Assembly (NCBI RefSeq): GCF_900636915.1
Contig: NZ_LR134327.1
Location: forward strand, 1,612,001-1,676,000
DNA: 64,000 bases
From: Aggregatibacter aphrophilus ATCC 33389
GTDB lineage: Bacteria; Pseudomonadota; Gammaproteobacteria; Enterobacterales; Pasteurellaceae
Direction of reading: 5' to 3'
The position numbers and the translations under genes were made by a program. Shown piece after piece: positions 9,069 through 15,491 of the stretch; the first letter of the stretch is position 1, and every line of letters starts with the position of its first letter. The notes beneath the pieces are model-generated. The model saw only the letters and a list, made by a program, of their open reading frames with translations, ran no database searches and was not told the DNA's origin.

Positions 9069-10259
9069 ATGTTTGAAAATATTGTCGCCGCACCGGCCGA
9101 CCCGATTTTAGGTTTAGGGGAAGCTTTTAAATCCGAAACCCGTAGTAACAAGATTAATTTAGGCATCGGCGTATATAAAGACGCCAAAGGCAATACCCCG
9201 ATTGTTAAAGCGGTAAAAGAAGCGGAAAGACGCCTATTAGAACAAGAAAATACCAAAAATTACTTGCCGATTGACGGCGTTGTCGATTTCAACGCACGCA
9301 CCAAAGAATTATTGTTCGGCGCCAATTCTGACATTGTGAAAAACAATCGTGCAAGAACCGTACAAAGTTTGGGGGGAACCGGTGCGCTCCGCATTGCCGC
9401 AGAGTTCGTTAAACGCCAAACTAACAGCCAAAATGTGTGGATCAGCACGCCAACCTGGCCAAACCACAATGCAATTTTCAAAGCGGTAGGCATCAACATC
9501 CGCGAATACCGTTACTACGATGCCGAACGCAAAGCCTTAGACTGGGACAACCTCATTGCAGATTTAAGCCAAGCCGGTGAAGGCGATGTGGTTTTACTTC
9601 ACGGTTGCTGCCACAACCCGACCGGTATCGACCCGACACCTGAGCAATGGGACAAACTGGCTGAAATGTCTGCACAGAAAGGCTGGTTGCCATTATTCGA
9701 CTTCGCTTACCAAGGCTTTGCCCACGGTTTAGAAGAAGATGCTTACGGTTTACGCGCCTTTGCCAAAAACCATAAAGAACTTTTAGTGGCAAGTTCCTTC
9801 TCTAAAAACTTCGGTTTATACAACGAACGCGTTGGTGCATTCACGGTGGTGGCAGAAAATTCCGATATTGCCGCGACTGCATTAACCCAAGTGAAAGTCA
9901 TTATTCGTACCCTCTACTCTAACCCGTCTTCTCACGGCGCAAGTACAGTGGCATTGGTATTGAATGACGCGAAATTACGTCAAGAATGGGAAAATGAGTT
10001 AGCCGAAATGCGCGACCGCATCAAAAAAATGCGTCACCGTTTTGTCGAGTTGCTTAAAGAATACGGCGCACAACAAGATTTTGGCTTTATCATTAACCAA
10101 AACGGCATGTTCTCTTTTAGCGGTTTAACTGCAGAACAAGTGGATCGCTTGAAAGAAGAATTTGCGATTTATGCGGTACGCTCAGGCCGTATCAATGTTG
10201 CCGGCATCACTGAAGACAACATTCGTTATCTCTGCGAAAGCATTGTTAAAGTGTTGTAA
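9069..10259 (+). CDS. aspC: Aromatic/aspartate aminotransferase (class I)
   Basis: PLP-dependent transaminase of 396 residues interconverting aspartate/2-oxoglutarate with oxaloacetate/glutamate; this family may also act on aromatic amino acids (TyrB-like). Visible motifs are YLPIDG (65-70), [16 protein letters not shown] (about 179-194) and the PLP-lysine segment [15 protein letters not shown] (about 242-256). The arginine that binds substrate carboxylate is in [12 protein letters not shown] near the C-terminus. It follows purK by 92 bp with its own ribosome-binding site (ATGAGGATTATTCT). The order purE-purK-aspC is the one I recall from H. influenzae, hence the symbol. Confidence 0.92.
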   Translation: MFENIVAAPADPILGLGEAFKSETRSNKINLGIGVYKDAKGNTPIVKAVKEAERRLLEQENTKNYLPIDGVVDFNARTKELLFGANSDIVKNNRARTVQSLGGTGALRIAAEFVKRQTNSQNVWISTPTWPNHNAIFKAVGINIREYRYYDAERKALDWDNLIADLSQAGEGDVVLLHGCCHNPTGIDPTPEQWDKLAEMSAQKGWLPLFDFAYQGFAHGLEEDAYGLRAFAKNHKELLVASSFSKNFGLYNERVGAFTVVAENSDIAATALTQVKVIIRTLYSNPSSHGASTVALVLNDAKLRQEWENELAEMRDRIKKMRHRFVELLKEYGAQQDFGFIINQNGMFSFSGLTAEQVDRLKEEFAIYAVRSGRINVAGITEDNIRYLCESIVKVL

Positions 10260-10280
10260 TTTTTGACCGCACTTAAAAAG

Positions 10281-10309
10281 AAAACGGCATCGAAATAGAT
10301 GCCGTTTTT
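10281..10309 (+). terminator. Rho-independent terminator after aspC
   Basis: Arms AAAACGGCATC (10281-10291) and GATGCCGTTTT pair around GAAATA and are followed by further T residues, 21 bp after the aspC stop. Confidence 0.85.
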
Positions 10310-10329
10310 GTTTTCTAAAAAACAATGTT

Positions 10330-10379
10330 AAAACTGACCGCACTTTTTATCTATTAAAAACAAAAGTGCGGTCAGTTTT
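10330..10379. repeat. Inverted uptake-signal pair with 18-bp perfect arms
   Basis: The arms at 10330-10347 and 10362-10379 are exact reverse complements over 18 bases and each contains the 9-mer uptake signal plus flanking bases. The loop is 14 bases, AT-rich. It sits behind the aspC terminator and upstream of the molB promoter, isolating the two units. Confidence 0.85.
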
Positions 10380-10443
10380 CCAAGCATTTTTGACTTCCCT
10401 ACTTATTTTCGCTATATAAAATAAATCACAAAGATGTATGTAG

Positions 10444-10457
10444 TTTCATATATAATG
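10444..10457 (+). promoter_or_regulatory. Candidate molB promoter with motif shared by mop
   Basis: TTTCATATATAATG contains the -10-like hexamer TATAAT (10451-10456), 32 bp before the molB start. An almost identical 14-mer (TTTCATATACAATG) stands upstream of mop at 13422-13435. The shared sequence may be a common promoter core or part of a common operator. Confidence 0.5.
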
Positions 10458-10488
10458 ATGCATATTCAAAACTAACCGCACTTTCCCA

Positions 10489-11475
10489 ATGAATAAAAAA
10501 ACACTGATTTTTATCTTACTTATTTTATTGCTTTTCTGGCTTGCTTTGTTTTCTTTGTCTTGGGGGCGCTTTGCCATTCCTGTTGAAAATGTGATTCAAA
10601 CGTTACTAGGCAATAATAGCAATGATGTGCAAAACAACATCATTTTCAACCTCCGATTACCGCGCATTCTTGCTGCTATTTTAGTGGGCTCTGCGCTTGC
10701 GGTGGCGGGCGCAACTTTTCAAGGAATTTTCCGTAATCCGTTGGTGTCACCAGATTTACTGGGGGTTTCCGGCGGTGCTTGTGTTGGTGCGGCTGTTGCC
10801 ATTTTATTAGGTTTGGGATTACTTGCTATTCAAGGTTTGGCATTTACAGGTGGATTGATTGCGGTGCTAATGACCATGAGTTTGCCTAAATTAGTACGCC
10901 GTGATTCTACGATTGTTCTTGTGTTGTCGGGCATTATCATTGCTGGGTTTATGATGGCTTGCCTTGGCTTAATTAAATATCTTGCCGACCCGGAAACCCA
11001 ACTTGCCGATATCGTGTATTGGCAAATGGGGAGCTTGACGAAAGTGGATTATAAAAACCTGAGCCTGCTTTCACCGATGATTTTGCTGACTACCGGCGCG
11101 TTATTAATGATGCGCTGGCGCATTAACGTGTTGTCATTAGGTGATAGGGAGGCGAAATTGATCGGTGCTAACATTCGTTTGGAACGCAACGTTATGGTGG
11201 TGTTTGCCACCTTGCTTACCGCCTCTGCGGTCTGTTTAAGTGGTACGATTGGTTGGATTGGTCTCATTATTCCGCATTTGGCGCGTATGTTTATTGGCGA
11301 CAATAACCTTCGCACCCTACCGCTTTCCGCGCTGATCGGCGCCATTTTCTTATTGGTTATCGACACCTTGGCCCGCAACTTATATACCCAAGAAATTCCG
11401 CTTGGCATTCTCACAGGCTTTATCGGCGCGCCGTTCTTTGCTTGGGTATTAGTAAAACAAAAAGTCGCGGAATAA
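10489..11475 (+). CDS. molB: Molybdate/tungstate ABC transporter permease (FecCD fold)
   Basis: Inner-membrane permease of 328 residues with about ten hydrophobic segments, of the BtuC/FecCD type used by B12 and siderophore importers. The family hallmark RLPRILAAILVGSALAVAG (from about residue 56) is followed by GATFQGIFRNPLVSPDLLGVSGG (68-90) and, near the C-terminus, GWIGLIIPHLAR, the loop that contacts the ATPase. Assignment as MolB rather than an iron-chelate permease rests on the partner binding protein and on the molbindin gene downstream. The ATPase gene follows 9 bp after the stop. A uptake signal lies just before the start. Confidence 0.85.
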   Translation: MNKKTLIFILLILLLFWLALFSLSWGRFAIPVENVIQTLLGNNSNDVQNNIIFNLRLPRILAAILVGSALAVAGATFQGIFRNPLVSPDLLGVSGGACVGAAVAILLGLGLLAIQGLAFTGGLIAVLMTMSLPKLVRRDSTIVLVLSGIIIAGFMMACLGLIKYLADPETQLADIVYWQMGSLTKVDYKNLSLLSPMILLTTGALLMMRWRINVLSLGDREAKLIGANIRLERNVMVVFATLLTASAVCLSGTIGWIGLIIPHLARMFIGDNNLRTLPLSALIGAIFLLVIDTLARNLYTQEIPLGILTGFIGAPFFAWVLVKQKVAE

Positions 11476-11484
11476 GGAGCCGAT

Positions 11485-12273
11485 ATGTTAAAAATCAACC
11501 AACTTTATTTTCAACATCAACGTCATATTCCACTTTTGAACGGTATTGATTTAACCCTCCAAAAAGGCGAATTGATGACTATTCTTGGTGCCAACGGACG
11601 CGGAAAATCAACGTTACTGAACTGCATTGCGGGGTTGCTTACACCACAACGGGGCGAAATTTATTTAAATAATGCGGAAATCAAAACGCTTTCCGGTAAG
11701 CAAATCGCCCGCCAAGTAGCTTATGTATCGCAACATTCACCGCAAACTTATCAATACAAGGTGTTGGATTATGTGGTATTGGGGCGTGCCGCGCATCTAG
11801 GCTTATTCGGCAAACCGAGCGAAGAAGATTATCACTTGGCAGAACAAGCGTTAGCGCAACTGGGTATTAGTCATTTTGCCGACAAAATTTATATGCAAAT
11901 GAGCGGCGGCGAAAAGCAATTAGTGAATTTAGCCAAAATTCTAGTGCAACAGCCACAACTGATTTTGTTTGATGAGCCGACGTCTGCCCTGGATTACGGC
12001 AATGTATTTAAAACCTTGAGCCTGATTAAGAATTTATCCCATCAGCAATTTTCCATCATTATGACCACTCATAATCCCGATCACCCGGTGCTTTTGCATG
12101 ATGTGATCCCGAACAGCAAAGTGGCCATTTTGAATACCCAAGGAAAATTGCACTGTGGTTTAACCCAAGACATTCTCACGGAAGATAATCTGCGAGAACT
12201 TTATCAAACGGATTTGCGTTTAATTGAGGTACCTGAATTAGGGCGCAAAATCTGTGCCATTACGCATATTTAA
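11485..12273 (+). CDS. molC: Molybdate/tungstate ABC transporter ATP-binding protein
   Basis: ATPase subunit of 262 residues pairing with MolB. Walker A is GANGRGKST (35-43), the ABC signature MSGGEKQLVNLAK lies near 135-147, Walker B is LILFDEPTSALD (about 155-166) and the switch histidine is in MTTHNPDH. It sits between permease and binding-protein genes of one operon, 12 bp before molA. Identity as molC follows H. influenzae HI1470, by recognition of the family and context; an iron-siderophore ATPase would look alike on its own. Confidence 0.85.
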   Translation: MLKINQLYFQHQRHIPLLNGIDLTLQKGELMTILGANGRGKSTLLNCIAGLLTPQRGEIYLNNAEIKTLSGKQIARQVAYVSQHSPQTYQYKVLDYVVLGRAAHLGLFGKPSEEDYHLAEQALAQLGISHFADKIYMQMSGGEKQLVNLAKILVQQPQLILFDEPTSALDYGNVFKTLSLIKNLSHQQFSIIMTTHNPDHPVLLHDVIPNSKVAILNTQGKLHCGLTQDILTEDNLRELYQTDLRLIEVPELGRKICAITHI

Positions 12274-12285
12274 GAGGACGTGCTT

Positions 12286-13401
12286 ATGCCCCTGAAAAAA
12301 ACATCTCTAAAATTATTCACAAGTTTGCATGCAAACTTGTTCACCCTTATCGGCGCCGTTGGCAAAGCCAATGTTCAAAAAACAGTGTTTTTTGTAACCG
12401 CACTTTTTGCCGCTACCCTGTTGGCATTTTCTGCACAGGCAAAAATCGCCACCGACGTGGACGGCAACCAAGTGAACATTCCCGATCGCGTGGAACGCGT
12501 CGCCGATCTTTGGCACGCCAATAACCAAATCGTGTTGTTATTAGGTGGGGCCGACAAATTAGTTGCAACGACCACCGCTATTGCGGCGAATCCTTGGTTC
12601 GCTGAAGTGTATCCAAACATTAAAAACGTTCCGGTGCTAACTAACGGCGAAACTATTCAAGTGGAAGAATTGTTATCGCAAAAGCCGGATGCCATGTTGT
12701 TGTCTAAAAAATCCATGTTAAATGAAGTGAACCAAGCCGGCTTAAAAGGCGTACGTGTGAGCTTTCAAGATTTCGACGGGTTAAAGAAAACCGTGCGTAT
12801 AACTGCCGAGGTTTTAGGAGACAAAGCACCAGCAGTGGCAGAAGGCTACATCAAAGAATTAGAAGACAACATTCAATTCGTCGAATCACGTATTAAGGAC
12901 GTGAAGGAAAAACAACGTCCGACCGTCTTGCACATCACTAACGGCTCTGATTTACTTAAGATTGACGGCGGCAAGTCTATGATTGGTGAATGGATTCGTT
13001 TAGCAGGCGGAAAAAGCGTGTTACCGGACGAAGCCAATATGGTCACCGTCACGATGGAATCCATTGTGCAAGCCAATCCTGATGTGATTATCATCGGCAG
13101 CAGCGGCAATAAATCCCAAGTTGCCATTGAGAAAATCAAAGCGGATCCGAGTTGGCAATCCATAAGTGCGGTCAAAAATAATCGCATTTATGCCAACCCG
13201 ACCGGTACTTTCCCATGGGATCGTTACAGCGCAGAAGAAGCGTTACAAATTTTGTGGGCGGCACAATTATTCCACCCGGAACGCTTTGCCGATGTGGATA
13301 TGATAACCAAAACACAGGATTTCTACCGAAAATATTACAACTATAATTTGAGCAAAGAAAATGCCCAACAAATATTAAAAGGACTTCCACCACTTAAGTA
13401 G
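12286..13401 (+). CDS. molA: Molybdate/tungstate periplasmic binding protein
   Basis: Substrate-binding protein of 371 residues from the ATG at 12286 (ribosome site AAGAGG at 12272-12277; an in-frame GTG at 12280 lies too close). The signal peptide is unusually long: about 34 polar/mixed residues precede the hydrophobic core TVFFVTALFAATLLAFSAQA, with cleavage probably near residue 51-53. The mature part begins KIATDVDGNQVNIPDRVERV and has the two-lobed cluster A-II fold typical of FecB/BtuF proteins. It resembles the H. influenzae MolA (HI1472). A uptake signal lies in the codons of the signal core and a 22-bp palindrome lies at codons 12-19. Confidence 0.85.
   Translation: MPLKKTSLKLFTSLHANLFTLIGAVGKANVQKTVFFVTALFAATLLAFSAQAKIATDVDGNQVNIPDRVERVADLWHANNQIVLLLGGADKLVATTTAIAANPWFAEVYPNIKNVPVLTNGETIQVEELLSQKPDAMLLSKKSMLNEVNQAGLKGVRVSFQDFDGLKKTVRITAEVLGDKAPAVAEGYIKELEDNIQFVESRIKDVKEKQRPTVLHITNGSDLLKIDGGKSMIGEWIRLAGGKSVLPDEANMVTVTMESIVQANPDVIIIGSSGNKSQVAIEKIKADPSWQSISAVKNNRIYANPTGTFPWDRYSAEEALQILWAAQLFHPERFADVDMITKTQDFYRKYYNYNLSKENAQQILKGLPPLK
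12319..12340. repeat. Perfect 22-bp palindrome inside the molA signal-peptide region
   Basis: The sequence from 12319 to 12340 (half-site ACAAGTTTGCA) is identical to its reverse complement over all 22 bases. It encodes part of the extra-long polar N-region of the MolA signal peptide, starting 33 bp after the start codon. It could be a regulator site or an mRNA hairpin; no known operator consensus is recognised. Confidence 0.8.
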
Positions 13402-13403
13402 TA

Positions 13404-13435
13404 TTGTTTTTTTTTTAAATATTTCATATACAATG
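13404..13435 (+). promoter_or_regulatory. Candidate mop promoter
   Basis: A TTGTTT -35-like hexamer (13404-13409) precedes a TATACA/TACAAT -10-like stretch (13427-13434) lying in the motif shared with molB. The spacing is 17 or 19 bp depending on the -10 chosen. Confidence 0.4.
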
Positions 13436-13452
13436 CAGGCTCTTTTCAATCC

Positions 13453-13469
13453 GCCTACATATTGTAGGC
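13453..13469. promoter_or_regulatory. Inverted repeat in the mop leader
   Basis: GCCTACA (13453-13459) and TGTAGGC (13463-13469) are perfect 7-bp arms around TAT, ending 20 bp before the mop start codon. It could be an operator or a small stem in the 5' untranslated region controlling mop translation. Confidence 0.5.
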
Positions 13470-13489
13470 ATTCTCATAAGGAAATGTGT

Positions 13490-13699
13490 ATGAAAATCAG
13501 CGCAAGAAATCAATTAAAAGGCAAAGTTGTTTCAATCGAAACCGGTTCTGTGAACGCTATCGTTCATTTAGATATCGGTGGTGGTAATGTTATTTCTTCT
13601 ACCATCTCAATTGAAGCTGTTAAAGAATTAGGCTTAGTTGTAGGTAAAGAAGCTTATGCAATTATCAAAGCAACTTCCGTTATGGTTGGCGTAGAATAA
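13490..13699 (+). CDS. mop: Molbindin (molybdenum-pterin-binding protein)
   Basis: A 69-residue single Mop (TOBE-like) domain: MKISARNQLKGKVVSIETGS at the N-terminus, SSTISIEAVKELGL (about 39-52) and AIIKATSVMVGVE at the end, all hallmarks of proteins that assemble into hexamers binding molybdate or tungstate as a cytoplasmic store. The ATG at 13490 has the ribosome site AAGGAA at 13479-13484; a longer reading from 13433 is not supported. Its position directly after molBCA supports the metal specificity of that importer. Confidence 0.92.
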   Translation: MKISARNQLKGKVVSIETGSVNAIVHLDIGGGNVISSTISIEAVKELGLVVGKEAYAIIKATSVMVGVE

Positions 13700-13725
13700 T
13701 TTATCGCTTATTTATTTAAATAACG

Positions 13726-13760
13726 AAACAACCGTACTTAAAAAGTGCGGTTGTTTTTTT
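13726..13760 (+). terminator. Uptake-signal hairpin terminator after mop
   Basis: AAACAACCGTACTT and AAGTGCGGTTGTTT pair with one mismatch and are followed by a T run. One arm carries a full uptake signal, the other a one-base variant. Confidence 0.75.
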
Positions 13761-13804
13761 ATATATTTTCTTCCATAAAAGTGCGGTCTTTTTTCTCAAC
13801 GTTT

Positions 13805-14362
13805 TTACGCCGTCCTAATAACAAACTGGTCAAACACCACGTTCACGTTGTGTATTAATGCATCTCCCTGTGGCATTTCGCCTTTTTCAATAATGTATCT
13901 CATCATGCCTAGTGTAATGGTTGCGAACAGGTGACCTTGGAAATCTAAATCCTCTTCAGCGGGCACATTTTCTATTTTCAAATGTTCAATATATTTTTCT
14001 TTCACTATTTTATGAATGTCATTATATAAATGAATTTTGGGTGTTTCGATTTGGCCGATGAGGTAAATCAGTTGATGGTACTGCTCAAAAATCGGTCGAT
14101 TGCTATCGATAAATTCTTTGGTCGGTATAGAAAAACGTTGTTTTAATCGCTCTTTCACTAAGGCCATAAGTTCTTCTACCAAGACTTTCGCCACTTCATT
14201 TTTGTTGGAAAAATGCTTATAAAAAGTAGAACGATTAATCTGTGCTCTATCCAAAATATCCTGCACTGTCATGGCGTGAAAGCCTTTTTCTGCCAATAAC
14301 GCTAAAAATGCAGTGCGAATTAAATTGTTGGTTTTAATAACTCTCACATCTTGATTATTCAT
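13805..14362 (-). CDS. TetR-family transcriptional regulator
   Basis: A 185-residue TetR/AcrR-type repressor. The N-terminal helix-turn-helix is clear: LIRTAFLALLAEKGFHAMTV followed by QDILDRAQINRSTFYKHFSN (about 34-53). The C-terminal ligand-binding part is divergent. It is transcribed away from the exporter operon starting at 14510, and a 19-bp inverted repeat lies between the two. The likely role is repression of that exporter, relieved by its substrate. A ribosome site AGGAAGG precedes the start. Confidence 0.9.
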   Translation of the reverse strand: MNNQDVRVIKTNNLIRTAFLALLAEKGFHAMTVQDILDRAQINRSTFYKHFSNKNEVAKVLVEELMALVKERLKQRFSIPTKEFIDSNRPIFEQYHQLIYLIGQIETPKIHLYNDIHKIVKEKYIEHLKIENVPAEEDLDFQGHLFATITLGMMRYIIEKGEMPQGDALIHNVNVVFDQFVIRTA

Positions 14363-14418
14363 AAAATGCCTTCCTAATTATAAGAAATAAGCTATAAATT
14401 ACTGCTTTTTAGCCACTT

Positions 14419-14437
14419 AAGCAACAAATTGTTGCTT
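14419..14437. promoter_or_regulatory. Candidate TetR-type operator
   Basis: AAGCAACAA, a central A, and TTGTTGCTT form perfect 9-bp arms. It lies between the tetR-type gene and the exporter operon, 8 bp upstream of the -35 box, the usual place for a site bound by the adjacent TetR protein. Confidence 0.65.
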
Positions 14438-14445
14438 TTTGGTGG

Positions 14446-14474
14446 TTGAGCGCTTTTTGTTCGTTCACTATAAT
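14446..14474 (+). promoter_or_regulatory. Sigma-70 promoter of the exporter operon
   Basis: TTGAGC (14446-14451), a 17-bp spacer and TATAAT (14469-14474) stand 36 bp before the start of the HlyD-type gene. Confidence 0.7.
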
Positions 14475-14509
14475 CAAAACATAAGCCTATAAATAAAAAG
14501 GATATGGAT

Positions 14510-15490
14510 ATGAAAATAAAATATGTCATTTTAGGTTTAGTCGTTATTGGCGCCGTAAGTTTTGCGGTTTGGAAAAATCAGCAATTACAAGCCGAGGAAT
14601 TGGTCGGAATTGCTGCAGTTAACGGACGTTTGGAGTTAAAACGATTAGATGTCGCTACCCTTTATCCGGGACGAGTAGAAGAAATCTTAGTGCAAGAAGG
14701 TGATGAGGTAAAAATCAATCAACCGCTCGCACGTCTTTCTTCTACTATCTCGCAAACACAGGTTTCCGGCGCATTGGCGCAAAAAAAACGCGCAGAAGAA
14801 ACGGTGTCGCGTGCCTTAGCAGAAATAGATGCCCGTCAACAACAAGCCAAAGTCGCCAAATTAGAATTGGATAATGCCTTCAAATTACGTCGTGATAATC
14901 TCATTTCAAGTACTGAATTAGAACGTCGTCAATCCGCGTACAACGCCTCTCTTGCCGCTGTAAATACCACTCAAGCCGCCAAAGCCGAAGCAGAAGCTGC
15001 TGTGGCACAAGCGAAGGCACAGTTAGAAAAAGCCCAATCGCAATATGAAGATATGATCATTAAGGCACCGAAAGACGGTCGGCTTGAATATCAAATTGCC
15101 GAAGTAGGTAATGTGTTGGGAGCCGGCGGTAAAGTAGTCAGTGTGCTTGACCCGACAGATACCTATATCAATGTGTTTCTTACCGCTCAGCAAATGAATC
15201 AGATTAAATTAGGTGATGATGCACGTATTGTCATTGACGGTATAAATGCTGTATTTCCCGCCAAAATTACCTTTGTTGCTAATAATGCGCAATTCACGCC
15301 TAAATCCGTAGAAACTACAGAAGAACGTGCCAAATTGATGTTTAAAGTGAAATTACAAATTCCTGTGGATATTGCCTTGAAATATAAAGGCCTATTAAAA
15401 GGTGGTATGACAGCAATAGGCTATGTTAAATATGATCCGCAGGCACAATGGGTGGAACAGTTGGATGTAAAACTACCACAGGGTGAATAG
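14510..15490 (+). CDS. HlyD-family membrane-fusion adaptor of an ABC exporter (YhiI/YbhG type)
   Basis: Periplasmic adaptor of 326 residues linking the inner-membrane ABC exporter to the outer-membrane factor. One N-terminal membrane segment (YVILGLVVIGAVSFAVW), a lipoyl-like half (LDVATLYPGRVEEILVQEGDEVK), a long coiled-coil hairpin rich in Ala, Gln and Glu (about 80-180), the second lipoyl half (IIKAPKDGRLEYQIAEVG) and a beta-barrel region are visible in order. The ATG at 14510 is preferred over 14504 because the ribosome site AAGGA ends at 14502. It overlaps no neighbour but the ABC gene starts immediately after its stop. Confidence 0.88.
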   Translation: MKIKYVILGLVVIGAVSFAVWKNQQLQAEELVGIAAVNGRLELKRLDVATLYPGRVEEILVQEGDEVKINQPLARLSSTISQTQVSGALAQKKRAEETVSRALAEIDARQQQAKVAKLELDNAFKLRRDNLISSTELERRQSAYNASLAAVNTTQAAKAEAEAAVAQAKAQLEKAQSQYEDMIIKAPKDGRLEYQIAEVGNVLGAGGKVVSVLDPTDTYINVFLTAQQMNQIKLGDDARIVIDGINAVFPAKITFVANNAQFTPKSVETTEERAKLMFKVKLQIPVDIALKYKGLLKGGMTAIGYVKYDPQAQWVEQLDVKLPQGE

Positions 15491-15491
15491 C

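Noticed and set aside
10489..13401. Reading the importer as an iron-siderophore system
   Set aside because: The fold is the same, but the binding protein resembles MolA and the next gene is the molybdate-binding mop; iron remains only a minor possibility.
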